DNA from: Apibacter sp. B3706
GTDB taxonomy: Bacteria > Bacteroidota > Bacteroidia > Flavobacteriales > Weeksellaceae
Assembly: GCF_011082725.1 (NCBI RefSeq)
Contig: NZ_CP049715.1
Location: forward strand, 2,232,001 to 2,296,000
Length of the DNA stretch: 64,000 nt
Direction of reading: 5' to 3'
Below, one piece after another: positions 9,480 through 18,586 of the stretch; the first letter of the stretch is position 1, and every line of letters begins with the position of its first letter. The notes beneath the pieces were generated by a model. It was not told the origin of the DNA. It saw nothing but the letters and a program-made list of their open reading frames with translations, and made no database searches. Position numbers and translations under genes: made by a program.

Positions 9480-11285
9480 ATGATTTCTAAAATACATATC
9501 CCTAAAGGGACCTTGCCTTATATTTTCGGCTCAGATCATGAGGCGTTAACACTAAATCTGGTTAATGAGGCGATGGATACAGATTTAAATTATATTGAAA
9601 ATAAAAATTCATCAGGTTCAAAAAAAGAGCCTAAGTACATTTCAAATTTTTGGGGAGAAAATATTCAATCGGTATCCGCTATTGTAGGAAATAATGGTGC
9701 GGGTAAATCTACTTTGCTAAAAGCCATAAGAGATGGTAACTGCCAATTTATAGGAACTGATGGGGAAGAAATACCCCATAATTCTAAATTAATATTCTAT
9801 TATAATTCAATTCTTGGATATGATGATACTCCAAGTGTCAGTTTAAACACCAAAAATGTTTTAACACTTTCAAAGTTTTCGTTATTAAAAGAGGGTAGTG
9901 AGCATTTAAATTCAGATTTTTCAAGGTTGTTGAAAGTTCATAATAATGCAATGTTTGAAAAAATTTTAAGTTTAATTCAAAATCAAAAAGTATATAATAA
10001 ATTATTGGAACTGGGACTGCCCTCGATAAACAATATAAAAATTAAACTAAATTTTTTCAGTAGAATCACTTATCATATACCGGATAAATATAAAGCGTTT
10101 TTTGATTATTTTAATTATGATTTACGCAGAGGTAGTAAAGAACTAGAAAAAATATTTAAGAAATCAGATAAATTAATTAATAAAGATAAAGAAATTTTAA
10201 AAGAAAGATTTATTATAACTGTAATAACTAGATTGCTTTCAATTTTTGAAAATGAGGATAACATAAATATACAAGAAGGTTTTATAAGAGGAGGTAAAAC
10301 AGTGGAATTTTTAAAAACTAAAAATATATATGGACTTAAAGAAGATTTTTATTGGTTTTTAGATAATGCCTATATCAAAGTTGATAATCAAGAATTTAAA
10401 TTACCTGTACAAGAAATAAAAAAATTAATTGAAGTTTTGTTATCAACAGTTGAAAAATCAACAATTGAAAAAACAAATGATTCTGCTTGGTTTAATAGTT
10501 TTAATGCTAATTATTTAGATGCAAAAAAAATCATAGATGCTTATAAGGATTTTACAAATGAATTAAAAAAATATTTTAAAATTAATATTAGACGACCTTT
10601 ATTTAATTTTTTTACAGATCGAGAGCTAAGCAGTGGTGAAAAATTGATGTTCGAACAATTTTCAATTTTTAATGAACAAGTTTATCGCATTGAAAATGAA
10701 ATAGAGGTAAAGAATAATACAGATGAATATTTAATTTTACTGGATGAAGCAGATGTATGCTTTCACCCTTTGTGGAAGAAGAAATACATTAACATGCTTT
10801 TAGAAGTTCTACCATTAATTTTTGTTAATAAAAAGCTTCAAATCATTTTCACCACCCATGACCCTCTAACTCTTTCAGATATACCTCATCAAAATATCCT
10901 TTTTTTGGGAAAAGGTGAAAATTATACGAAAGTATTAACAAACAAAAGAAAAACTTTTGGCGCTAATATTTCAAATTTATTGGCAGATTCCTTTTTTTTA
11001 GAAGATGGATTAGTGGGAGATTTTGCTAAAAAGAAAATTGAAGAAGTGATTCATGTTTTGAATAAGATGATTGAAAATAAAAACAATAATCAACACATTT
11101 ACATTTCAGAAGAAGAACAACAAAGGATTAGAAATTTAATCCGTATGGTTGACGAACATATAATCCAAAGTAAGCTCATTAAAATGTATAATGAAGTTTT
11201 TGAGCCATCCATAGACAATGAAATACAAGAATTGGAAGAAAGATTAAATTATCTTAAAAATCTTAAAAACAAAACTCATGATTAG
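9480..11285 (+). CDS. Septu-like (PtuA-type) ABC/SMC-family defence ATPase
   Basis: The 601-residue product is a stand-alone ABC-type ATPase with no membrane segment. Walker A is GNNGAGKST (70-78), the signature is LSSGEK (383-388), Walker B is LILLDEAD (418-425) and the H-loop is TTHDP (458-462). About 300 residues between Walker A and the signature form a long helical insert, as in SMC/Rad50-like and OLD-like defence ATPases. After the ATPase core, FGANISNLLADSFFLEDG and a charged coiled-coil tail (about 540-601) may mediate assembly. It overlaps the next gene, an HNH nuclease, by 8 bases. This pairing is the hallmark of Septu (PtuA + PtuB) and of the effector pair in some retrons. The class is clear; membership in Septu is by architecture only. 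The gene is very AT-rich relative to its neighbours, consistent with horizontal gain. Confidence 0.8.
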   Translation: MISKIHIPKGTLPYIFGSDHEALTLNLVNEAMDTDLNYIENKNSSGSKKEPKYISNFWGENIQSVSAIVGNNGAGKSTLLKAIRDGNCQFIGTDGEEIPHNSKLIFYYNSILGYDDTPSVSLNTKNVLTLSKFSLLKEGSEHLNSDFSRLLKVHNNAMFEKILSLIQNQKVYNKLLELGLPSINNIKIKLNFFSRITYHIPDKYKAFFDYFNYDLRRGSKELEKIFKKSDKLINKDKEILKERFIITVITRLLSIFENEDNINIQEGFIRGGKTVEFLKTKNIYGLKEDFYWFLDNAYIKVDNQEFKLPVQEIKKLIEVLLSTVEKSTIEKTNDSAWFNSFNANYLDAKKIIDAYKDFTNELKKYFKINIRRPLFNFFTDRELSSGEKLMFEQFSIFNEQVYRIENEIEVKNNTDEYLILLDEADVCFHPLWKKKYINMLLEVLPLIFVNKKLQIIFTTHDPLTLSDIPHQNILFLGKGENYTKVLTNKRKTFGANISNLLADSFFLEDGLVGDFAKKKIEEVIHVLNKMIENKNNNQHIYISEEEQQRIRNLIRMVDEHIIQSKLIKMYNEVFEPSIDNEIQELEERLNYLKNLKNKTHD

Positions 11286-12441
11286 TATACGAGAATGTAT
11301 TTCAGAATCTGATCTGTTAACTGCCAGAGATCAACACATTGCATTTATTTCTGAAGAAGTTAAAAAAAGAAATAAATTTTATATAAATTTATTTGAAACG
11401 ATACAATTAATTCATCAAGGAAAAATAGAAGACGATGATGTTGAGAATAATATAAAAAAAATTAGGTTGCATCATTCACAATATGATTCTTTTATTAAAG
11501 TAATCTTTAAAGACAATAAAAGTGTTGATAAAAAATATAAAAAATTAAAAAATAAATCCTTATTCCGTGAAGAACTTAAAGATTTCAAAAAGGTTTTAAA
11601 GATACTTAATGATTTACATACTAATTGTCTTCGTATTTTAGGTTTGGATTTAAGTTCAAATGAAGAAGACATCGTTCTATATAAAAAATATGAAGAAAAA
11701 TATAGGAATTATAAAATTTTGCTAAATAAGATTTTTGATTATGAAAACTGGTTTCAGAAAATTACACCGGAAAAAGAATGGGGGCCCTATCAACTGACTA
11801 AAAAACTAGGAATACAAGTATGTTGCTATTGCAATCGCCAATATACGTTTACTTTATCTAAAGGAGTAAAAAAAATAACCAGGCCCGAACTTGATCATTT
11901 CTTGCCCAAAAGTAAACATCCTTTATTAGCACTAAATTTTTTTAATTTGATTCCTTCATGTAGTGTTTGCAATAGAGACTGTAAAGGAACTGTTGATTTT
12001 TCTTATGAAAAATATTTGTCACCCTATGAATCCAATCCTAAGCACCAATTAATAAAATATGATTACAAACCGGAAACCTATTTGGGTGCTATTGGCAAAA
12101 CTGATGAAATAAAGGTTTTCACTAAGATAAATGAGGGAAATGAAGATCAACGTTTACAAGAAAAAGTAAAGGGAAATATCAAAGTTTTTGAATATAATAA
12201 AATAGCAAATGAACACAGAGATATTGTACAAGAGATTATAAAGAAAAGATGTATATTTAATGATAAATATATAGAAACCTTACAGCAAGCATTTCCCGAT
12301 ATTCATCTGACCTTAGAAGAGGCCTATCAATTAGCTTACGGCAACTTTTATGATGAAAAAGAATTTACTAAAAGACCCTTAGCTAAATTAACCAAAGATA
12401 TTGCTGTTGCAACGGGAGTAATAAAAAATAAAATTAGCTAA
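11278..12441 (+). CDS. HNH endonuclease, Septu-like (PtuB-type) effector
   Basis: The 387-residue protein has a zinc-supported HNH (beta-beta-alpha metal) nuclease core in its centre. CxxC (C182, C185) precedes ELDHFLPKS with the catalytic D206-H207, then ALNFFNLIPSC supplies the N and a second CxxC (C228, C231) with CNRDCKG. The first 180 residues are helical and highly charged and unlike a short classical PtuB; the last 130 residues are also unassigned. It is translationally coupled to the ATPase by an 8-base overlap. By analogy with Septu, the ATPase would hold the nuclease in check until phage infection. Cleavage target and trigger are unknown. A restriction-type or toxin-type role is the main alternative. 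Confidence 0.8.
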   Translation: MISIRECISESDLLTARDQHIAFISEEVKKRNKFYINLFETIQLIHQGKIEDDDVENNIKKIRLHHSQYDSFIKVIFKDNKSVDKKYKKLKNKSLFREELKDFKKVLKILNDLHTNCLRILGLDLSSNEEDIVLYKKYEEKYRNYKILLNKIFDYENWFQKITPEKEWGPYQLTKKLGIQVCCYCNRQYTFTLSKGVKKITRPELDHFLPKSKHPLLALNFFNLIPSCSVCNRDCKGTVDFSYEKYLSPYESNPKHQLIKYDYKPETYLGAIGKTDEIKVFTKINEGNEDQRLQEKVKGNIKVFEYNKIANEHRDIVQEIIKKRCIFNDKYIETLQQAFPDIHLTLEEAYQLAYGNFYDEKEFTKRPLAKLTKDIAVATGVIKNKIS

Positions 12442-12559
12442 TTTTAAAGAAATTCGATAAAAATCAGTGAGATCGAAAAAATAGTAAAAACCAGGCGGTA
12501 AAGCTAGGGGTTGCTAAAAAGGTTTAGGTAAAAGTTAAAGAAATCAAATAGGTATATTA

Positions 12560-12603
12560 TATAAAAAAATCACAACTGTTTATAAATAAACATGTTGCGA
12601 TTT
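12560..12603 (-). terminator. Terminator of tRNA-Leu
   Basis: On the minus strand a long near-perfect hairpin follows the tRNA: AAATC, CAAC and GTTTAT pair with ATAAAC, GTTG and GATTT, broken only by single-base bulges, and then a T-rich tract starts. It fixes the left border of the tRNA unit and separates it from the HNH gene. Confidence 0.75.
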
Positions 12604-12608
12604 ACGTG

Positions 12609-12692
12609 TACCCAGGGCGGGAATCGAACCCGCACGATATTGCTACCACTGGATTTTGAGTCCAGCGCGTCTACCAATTCCGCCACCTGGGC
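12609..12692 (-). tRNA. tRNA-Leu (anticodon CAA)
   Basis: The 84-base minus-strand sequence folds as a class II tRNA: acceptor GCCCAGG with CCTGGGT, D-arm GGTAGACGC, anticodon stem CTGGA/TCCAG with loop CTCAAAA, a long variable arm (TGGTAGCAATATCG) and T-arm GCGGGTTCGATTCCCGC. The anticodon CAA reads UUG. CCA is not encoded. Confidence 0.95.
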
Positions 12693-12789
12693 ATTTTTTT
12701 CAGGTGTGCAAATATACTTAAATATTCTTTTTCGCCAAAATTTATGTTTTTATTTCATTCATTCTTCCTTATATTCGTAAAAAAAGATT

Positions 12790-13218
12790 ATGAAAATATT
12801 AATTATAAATGGTCCTAATTTAAACCTGCTTGGACAAAGAGAAACAGATATTTACGGTCATTATTCTTTTGAAGATTATTTTAAACATTTGCAAAAAAAA
12901 TTTATTGATGTGGAATTAGAATACTATCAAACCAACCATGAGGGCTCGATTATTGATAAGATTCATGAAAAAGGTTTTAAATGTGAAGGTATTGTAATTA
13001 ATCCGGGAGCATATACCCATTATTCCTATGCAATACACGATGCTATAAAATCAGTAACCGCACCGGCTATTGAAGTTCATATTTCCGATATTGAAAAAAG
13101 AGAAGAATTTAGAAAAATTTCAGTCATTAAAGATGCTTGTGTTCATCAGATTAAAGGCAAAGGATTACCCGGTTATGAAGAAGCTATTGAATATTTAATA
13201 AAAATGAAACAACCTTAA
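12790..13218 (+). CDS. aroQ: Type II 3-dehydroquinate dehydratase
   Basis: Third step of the shikimate pathway: dehydration of 3-dehydroquinate to 3-dehydroshikimate. The 142-residue length and motifs are those of the dodecameric type II enzyme: IINGPNLNLLGQRE at the N-terminus, active-site tyrosine region IYG, NPGAYTHYSYAI and the substrate-binding VHISDIEKREEFRK. The catalytic histidine is in HISDI. A TAtaTTCG sequence just upstream (about 12772) may be its -7 element, but it departs from the consensus. Confidence 0.96.
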   Translation: MKILIINGPNLNLLGQRETDIYGHYSFEDYFKHLQKKFIDVELEYYQTNHEGSIIDKIHEKGFKCEGIVINPGAYTHYSYAIHDAIKSVTAPAIEVHISDIEKREEFRKISVIKDACVHQIKGKGLPGYEEAIEYLIKMKQP

Positions 13219-13254
13219 CTAGCGAGTATAAATAATAAGTAATTGATAGTATAA

Positions 13255-14271
13255 ATGAATGAAAAAATAAGTGGAAAAGTAATACATCAGATATTGTTTT
13301 TGATTATAATAATATCTCTTTTTATTCTTATTATAAGTCAGTTGGCTATATTTCTTCCCAGCTTTTTAGGAGCAATTACATTATATGCCTTATCCAAAGA
13401 TTTTTTCTTATATCTGACAGAAAAAAAGGGATTGAAAAAATGGATATCAATTAGTATAGTTTTTCTTCTTGCCTTATTGATCATTTCGATTCCTGTTTAT
13501 TTTATTATTGAATTAACCTATTCTCAGGTACATACGGCTATAACTTATTTTGATAAAATAAATAATTCACTGGTCAGTATTGTAAATGATTTACAAACAA
13601 AATACGGACTAAATATACTTAGCAAAGACAATATCATTCAAGCGACCACCTGGGTAGGCAGGGTCGTGCCTAAAATATTAAATTCAACGGTAAATTCTGT
13701 AGTTGTTTTTTTCTTTTCTTTTGTTTTATTCTATTTTATGATTATGAATATCAGGAAAATTGAAAGCACCTTTTTAAAATGGTCTCCTTTAAAAAAACAA
13801 AATACCGAAAGGCTAGGACAAAGGTTGAAAAAAATGATTCAATCCAATGCCATCGGCATCCCATTAGTTGCTGTTGTTCAAGGAATGGTAGGAGCTGTCG
13901 GCTATGCCATTGTAGGATTGGATAATTTATGGTTTTGGTTTGCGGTTACAACATTTACATCCATGTTGCCTATCGTAGGTTCTGCATTGGCCTATGTTCC
14001 GGTTGCCATTTTATTGTTCACCTCCGGAGAAACCTGGCAATCTGTATTTATTTTATTGTACGGCATTATAATTATTGGAACATCGGACAATATCGTGAGG
14101 TTTACATTACTTAAAAAACTGGACGATGTTCATCCTTTAATTACCATCTTTGGTGTAATATTAGGAATGAATATTTTTGGATTTATCGGATTAATTTTCG
14201 GTCCTATATTATTATCCAGCTTTTTCCTGCTTTTAGATGTTTACAATAACGAATTTAGCGATAATCCTTAA
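13255..14271 (+). CDS. AI-2E family transporter (PerM/YdiK-like permease)
   Basis: The 338-residue protein has about eight transmembrane segments in the order usual for the family: two at the N-terminus, one after a soluble loop (about 60-85), another around 150-170, and a C-terminal block from about 200. The family motif region near the C-terminus is GVILGMNIFGFIGLIFGPI. Members include the Na+/H+ antiporters and the disputed AI-2 exporter TqsA; the substrate here is unknown. It follows aroQ by 36 bases. Confidence 0.88.
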   Translation: MNEKISGKVIHQILFLIIIISLFILIISQLAIFLPSFLGAITLYALSKDFFLYLTEKKGLKKWISISIVFLLALLIISIPVYFIIELTYSQVHTAITYFDKINNSLVSIVNDLQTKYGLNILSKDNIIQATTWVGRVVPKILNSTVNSVVVFFFSFVLFYFMIMNIRKIESTFLKWSPLKKQNTERLGQRLKKMIQSNAIGIPLVAVVQGMVGAVGYAIVGLDNLWFWFAVTTFTSMLPIVGSALAYVPVAILLFTSGETWQSVFILLYGIIIIGTSDNIVRFTLLKKLDDVHPLITIFGVILGMNIFGFIGLIFGPILLSSFFLLLDVYNNEFSDNP

Positions 14272-14313
14272 GAAAATGTAGTTCTACTATTGGAATGAAT
14301 TTTGTTTTTTACC

Positions 14314-14814
14314 ATGAATAAATTTAATAAACTGTTTCAGTCGGCAGGTAGTATAGGTTTGGGATTACTCATACTATCTTGCATTTCTAAAGACAGATTA
14401 GAAGTAACCAAAAAAGAAACAAAAATGAAGGTAACAAAATCAGAAGAAGAGTGGAAAAAACAGCTTTCTCCCGAAGAATATTACATTTTGAGAGAAAAAG
14501 GAACAGAGGCTCCTTACAGTGGAAAATTCAATATGCATTTTGAAAAAGGAGTGTATACTTGTAAAGCTTGTGGTGCGGTTCTGTTTGATAGTGATTCTAA
14601 ATTTGATTCGCATTGCGGATGGCCCAGCTTTGATCATGAAATAGCCAAAGGCCGAATTATCGAAAAATTAGATACTTCTCATGGTATGACCCGAATGGAA
14701 ATCCTTTGTGCTAATTGCGGGAGTCATTTAGGACATGTGTTTAATGATGGCCCTACAAAAACCGGATTGAGATATTGTGTTAATTCTGCTTCACTGGATT
14801 TTGTAAAAGAATAA
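14314..14814 (+). CDS. msrB: Peptide-methionine (R)-S-oxide reductase, lipoprotein form
   Basis: Repairs R-methionine sulfoxide in oxidised proteins. The SelR domain is complete: EEWKKQLSPEEYYILREKGTE start split over about 43-63, two zinc CxxC pairs (CKAC, CANC), HCGWPSF and the catalytic cysteine in RYCVNSASL. Ahead of it is a signal peptide ending LLILSC, so this MsrB is predicted to be a lipoprotein acting in the cell envelope. An upstream TTG (14302) keeps the frame open, but the ATG at 14314 gives the normal signal peptide MNKFNKLFQ. Confidence 0.95.
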   Translation: MNKFNKLFQSAGSIGLGLLILSCISKDRLEVTKKETKMKVTKSEEEWKKQLSPEEYYILREKGTEAPYSGKFNMHFEKGVYTCKACGAVLFDSDSKFDSHCGWPSFDHEIAKGRIIEKLDTSHGMTRMEILCANCGSHLGHVFNDGPTKTGLRYCVNSASLDFVKE

Positions 14815-14846
14815 TACATTGTTTACCAATTGTAAGAATTAACATT

Positions 14847-15470
14847 ATGGCTAAAACCCTAAGAATTTATCCGGAAAATCCTTCAGAAAAAGCAATTAAT
14901 GAAATAGTTGAGGTATTAAAAAAGGGAGGAATTATTGTTTATCCTACCGATACGGTTTATGGATTGGGTTGTGATATCTTTAATCACAAAGCCATGGAAA
15001 AGCTTTCCAGAATTAAAAATGTTAAACTGGAAAAAACAAACTTTTCCTTTGTTTGTAATGATTTACGGAATTTATCTCAGTATACTAAGCCCATTGAAAC
15101 GAATCTATTTAAACTTCTGAAAAGAACTTTGCCGGGGCCTTTTACTTATATTCTTGCAGCTTCCAATACGCTGCCCTCTTATTATAAGAATAAAAAAACA
15201 GTAGGAATTAGAATTCCCGATCATAGTATTCCTAGAATTATCGTTGAAAAATTAGGCAATCCCATAGCATCCACTTCAACACATGATGATGACGAGATTT
15301 TAGAATATATTACAGATCCCGAATTAATAGCCGAGAAATATGATAAATTAGTAGATATTGTTATTGATAGCGGTGCGGGAGGTTATACTCCTTCTACGGT
15401 TGTTGATTTAACTTCCGGGAGTCCGGAAATACTCCGCCGGGGAAAAGGTGATTTAGATCTGTATATTTAA
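14847..15470 (+). CDS. tsaC: L-threonylcarbamoyladenylate synthase (TsaC/Sua5/YrdC)
   Basis: Makes threonylcarbamoyl-AMP from threonine, bicarbonate and ATP for the t6A modification of ANN-reading tRNAs. The 207-residue YrdC domain has the KGGIIVYPTDTVYGLGCD segment (about 29-46), FSFVCNDL, PGPFTYIL and VGIRIPDH motifs, and the C-terminal GSPEILRRGKGD. There is no Sua5 C-terminal domain, so it is the short form. It ends in a strong bidirectional terminator. Confidence 0.94.
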   Translation: MAKTLRIYPENPSEKAINEIVEVLKKGGIIVYPTDTVYGLGCDIFNHKAMEKLSRIKNVKLEKTNFSFVCNDLRNLSQYTKPIETNLFKLLKRTLPGPFTYILAASNTLPSYYKNKKTVGIRIPDHSIPRIIVEKLGNPIASTSTHDDDEILEYITDPELIAEKYDKLVDIVIDSGAGGYTPSTVVDLTSGSPEILRRGKGDLDLYI

Positions 15471-15524
15471 TTTCCATTTACATTTACTATTTCTGATCGA
15501 AAAAGTCAGTTTATATAAAAAGTA

Positions 15525-15558
15525 AAAAAGAACCGAATATAATTATTCGGTTCTTTTC
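15525..15558. terminator. Bidirectional terminator between tsaC and the M16 peptidase gene
   Basis: Arms AAAAGAACCGAATA and TATTCGGTTCTTTT around a 3-4 base loop, with T-tracts on both strands, lie between two convergent genes. Confidence 0.85.
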
Positions 15559-15627
15559 TTATAAAATTTGAAAATTTTCTTTTTTAATAGGATATTAATT
15601 TAAACAATTCATGTAGAATAAGATGTA

Positions 15628-18543
15628 TTAATAATTAAATAATTCATCAATAGACAATTCATGAACAGTTCCTAATTTTTTAACCGAATTCCAATTAAGA
15701 TTTTCCTTTTTTCCAATTAAAGATACATTATAGGTTTTTCCCTTGATTTCACGATTAAAAAAATCTTTAAGATCCTTAAGTTGCAATGTTTGTATTTGAG
15801 AATACATATCTTTTCTTAAATCGTAATCAATTCCTCTTTTTTTGGCGGAAAGATAGGACCAATAAATTGCTGATTTAGTGATACGGTCTGAAGCAATTTG
15901 TTTCAAAGCACTTTTTTTAGCATTGTCAAATTGTTTAGCAATTTCAGGCATATTGTTCATTAAATCTTTCATTGCATCAACTGCTTGTGGTAATTTATTG
16001 GCTTGAGTTCCAATATAGGAAGAAACATAATCGTATTTATCCTTATCAGAAGCGATGGTATAACTGGCATAAGCAGAATAAGCTAATGATTTACTTTCTC
16101 GAATTTCTTGAAAAACAATGGAAGACAGACCTCTGCCGAAATACTCACCAAATACTTTTGCATAAGGCATTTTAGCTATATCAAATTTATTTCCTCTTGA
16201 TTGGAAAAGTATTTCGGCTTGTACCATATCGTAAGGAGCAAAAAACAAGCTGCCGTCAGATGCAAGTTCCTTATAAGTTATAGGGGAATTATACTCTTTT
16301 CCGCTTCCGAAATTATGATATTTTTGAACCGCTTTTTTAATAACAGATTCATTCGGTCCATAGTAAAATATTTCATGTTTGTAATCGAATAAACTTTTAC
16401 ATATCTTAACTAAGTCCGCAGGTTTTTTGTTTAATAAATCCGCTTCAGAAATAGTATTTCTTAACCTGTTATTTTCTCCATAACGGGCATACAAAGCTAA
16501 AGCATTCAGTATTGCCTGTTTATTTAATTTAGAATTTTTTCTGGCTTTAAGTATAGTTTGTACATATTTTTGATATGTTTCTGAATCAGGATTAGCATTT
16601 TGCAAAAAATGTTCAAATAATTCTATACCTTTTGGGATATTTTTTTCTAAACCTTGCAGGTTTAGGAATATTTGTTCATTTTGAACCTGAATAGAATAAC
16701 TGATTCCTATTTTATAGAACTCTTTTTCAAGATTGGATTTTGTATACTTATCAGTGCCCAGAAGGGAAAGATAATTTAAGGCCAGATCCAATTCTTCATT
16801 GTTATCTGATCCAAAGTCAAATATATAATATAGATTTCCTAATTCGTTATTTGAATTTTTAATATAGGAAAGAGGAATATTTTTTACATGATCAAAAGTT
16901 ATTAATTTTTTATAGTCTATAAATTGAGGTTGAATTTCTTTTTCGGGAAGTTGGGAGAATTTTTTATAAAAATCTGATTGTTCCGTACGATTTAAAGTTA
17001 TAGGAGTTATTCCCGGATTTTCAACTCGTACCAGTTTATCATTGGTTCCTTTTTCTTTATAAACCACAACATAATTATCCTTATAAAATTCATTGGCAAA
17101 TTTTACAATACTCTCTTTATTCATTTTATCCAACTCATTAAATTCATCTAAAATTTGTTGCCAAGATAAATTTTGGATAAAAGCATTATACATTTGAGTT
17201 GCTACCCCGTTAGCTGTATCCCAGCTGCTGATGCGTTGCGTTTTTAAATCGTTGACAATAGCTTTAATCAACCAATCATCAAAATTTCCTTTTTTTATGA
17301 TTTCTAACTGATCTAGTAAAAGTTTTTGTACTTGTTCCAAAGATTGTCCTTCTCTTGGAGCTCCATATAAGGAATGAAGACCATAGTCTTTAAAAATAGA
17401 TATGTAAGATCCAGCCCCTTGAGCTAATTGTTTTTGATTGATATTTATATCGATTAACCCCGCACCGGAATTATTCAAAATCATATTAACCATTTTAACG
17501 TAAAGAGCCTCTTTGCTACCGGCTCCACTACACCTAAAAGCTAATTGGATTCTTTCTGAAGATGGACTTTTTACTACTCTTTTAACAACAGAGGTCAACG
17601 GCTGTTCAATGGGTTTTTTCAAAACGGGCAATTCTTTATATTTGAAATTGCCGAAATAGGTATCTACTAATTGTATGGTTTCATCAAAATTTAAGTCGCC
17701 CACCAATACAATTGCCATATTATTAGGAACATAATAAGTCTCATAATATTCATGAATTGCTTTCATGGATGGATTTTTCAAATGCTCGGATGTTCCTATA
17801 GTAGTTTGTTGTCCATAAGGATGGGTAGGAAATAGAGCATCCATCAATTCATAATTAACCAAACGCATATCGTTATCTTGAGCGCGATTAAATTCTTCAT
17901 AAACAGCTTCCAATTCTGTGTGAAAGAGACGTAAAACTAATTCGGAAAATCGTTCTTTTTCAACAAATAACCATCTTTCTAATTCGTTGGATGGAATATT
18001 GTTTTTATAAACCGTTTCATCTAGCCAAGTATGCGCATTGGTTCCGGTTGCGCCCAATTCTGAAATTAATTTGTCGTATTCGTTAGCAATGGCGTATTTA
18101 GATGCTTCTTGGGATACTTCATCTATTTTTTTATAAATTTCCTTTTTCTTTTTTGGATTTTTTTCAGCTTTATGTTGTTCGTATAAATCTGAAATACGGT
18201 TTAATAATACAGATTCTTTGTCCCAATCAGAAGTTCCGAGTTTACTGGTTCCCTTAAACATCATATGCTCTAAATAATGAGCAAGACCGGTATTCTCGGA
18301 CGGATCATTAGCAGATCCGGTACGTACCGGAATGTATGTTTGAATTCTTGGTTCATCATTATTTCGGGATAAATATACTTTTAAACCATTTTTCAGCGTA
18401 TAAATTCTTGAATTGGAGGGATCGTTCGTTACCGTTTCATAAGTATACCCCTTTGAATCTGTTACTGATTTAGTTTTATAGGTTTGTGCGTTCGTGGTCA
18501 TTATAAAAAATGTTAATACAAGTAATAAAAATATTTTTTTCAT
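15628..18543 (-). CDS. M16 family zinc metallopeptidase, exported
   Basis: A two-domain insulinase-type protease of 971 residues. The inverted zinc motif HYLEH (H89, E92, H93) lies in HYLEHMMFKGT, with the third ligand glutamate in the ELEAVYEEFNRAQDN stretch downstream. The second half repeats the M16 fold without the zinc motif, as in full-length paired peptidases. The frame is open upstream to 18633 and would overlap nhaA, but the ATG at 18541-18543 gives a clean signal peptide (MKKIFLLLVLTFFIMTTNAQ), so I take that start. Substrate is unknown, probably peptides in the periplasm. Confidence 0.93.
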   Translation of the reverse strand: MKKIFLLLVLTFFIMTTNAQTYKTKSVTDSKGYTYETVTNDPSNSRIYTLKNGLKVYLSRNNDEPRIQTYIPVRTGSANDPSENTGLAHYLEHMMFKGTSKLGTSDWDKESVLLNRISDLYEQHKAEKNPKKKKEIYKKIDEVSQEASKYAIANEYDKLISELGATGTNAHTWLDETVYKNNIPSNELERWLFVEKERFSELVLRLFHTELEAVYEEFNRAQDNDMRLVNYELMDALFPTHPYGQQTTIGTSEHLKNPSMKAIHEYYETYYVPNNMAIVLVGDLNFDETIQLVDTYFGNFKYKELPVLKKPIEQPLTSVVKRVVKSPSSERIQLAFRCSGAGSKEALYVKMVNMILNNSGAGLIDININQKQLAQGAGSYISIFKDYGLHSLYGAPREGQSLEQVQKLLLDQLEIIKKGNFDDWLIKAIVNDLKTQRISSWDTANGVATQMYNAFIQNLSWQQILDEFNELDKMNKESIVKFANEFYKDNYVVVYKEKGTNDKLVRVENPGITPITLNRTEQSDFYKKFSQLPEKEIQPQFIDYKKLITFDHVKNIPLSYIKNSNNELGNLYYIFDFGSDNNEELDLALNYLSLLGTDKYTKSNLEKEFYKIGISYSIQVQNEQIFLNLQGLEKNIPKGIELFEHFLQNANPDSETYQKYVQTILKARKNSKLNKQAILNALALYARYGENNRLRNTISEADLLNKKPADLVKICKSLFDYKHEIFYYGPNESVIKKAVQKYHNFGSGKEYNSPITYKELASDGSLFFAPYDMVQAEILFQSRGNKFDIAKMPYAKVFGEYFGRGLSSIVFQEIRESKSLAYSAYASYTIASDKDKYDYVSSYIGTQANKLPQAVDAMKDLMNNMPEIAKQFDNAKKSALKQIASDRITKSAIYWSYLSAKKRGIDYDLRKDMYSQIQTLQLKDLKDFFNREIKGKTYNVSLIGKKENLNWNSVKKLGTVHELSIDELFNY

Positions 18544-18586
18544 ATTATTATTAGGTTTAAAGGTGTGAAAATACAAAAGATTTTTG

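Noticed and set aside
12592-12780. Plus-strand 62-codon frame over tRNA-Leu
   Set aside because: It is the antisense of tRNA-Leu, with no start-site support.
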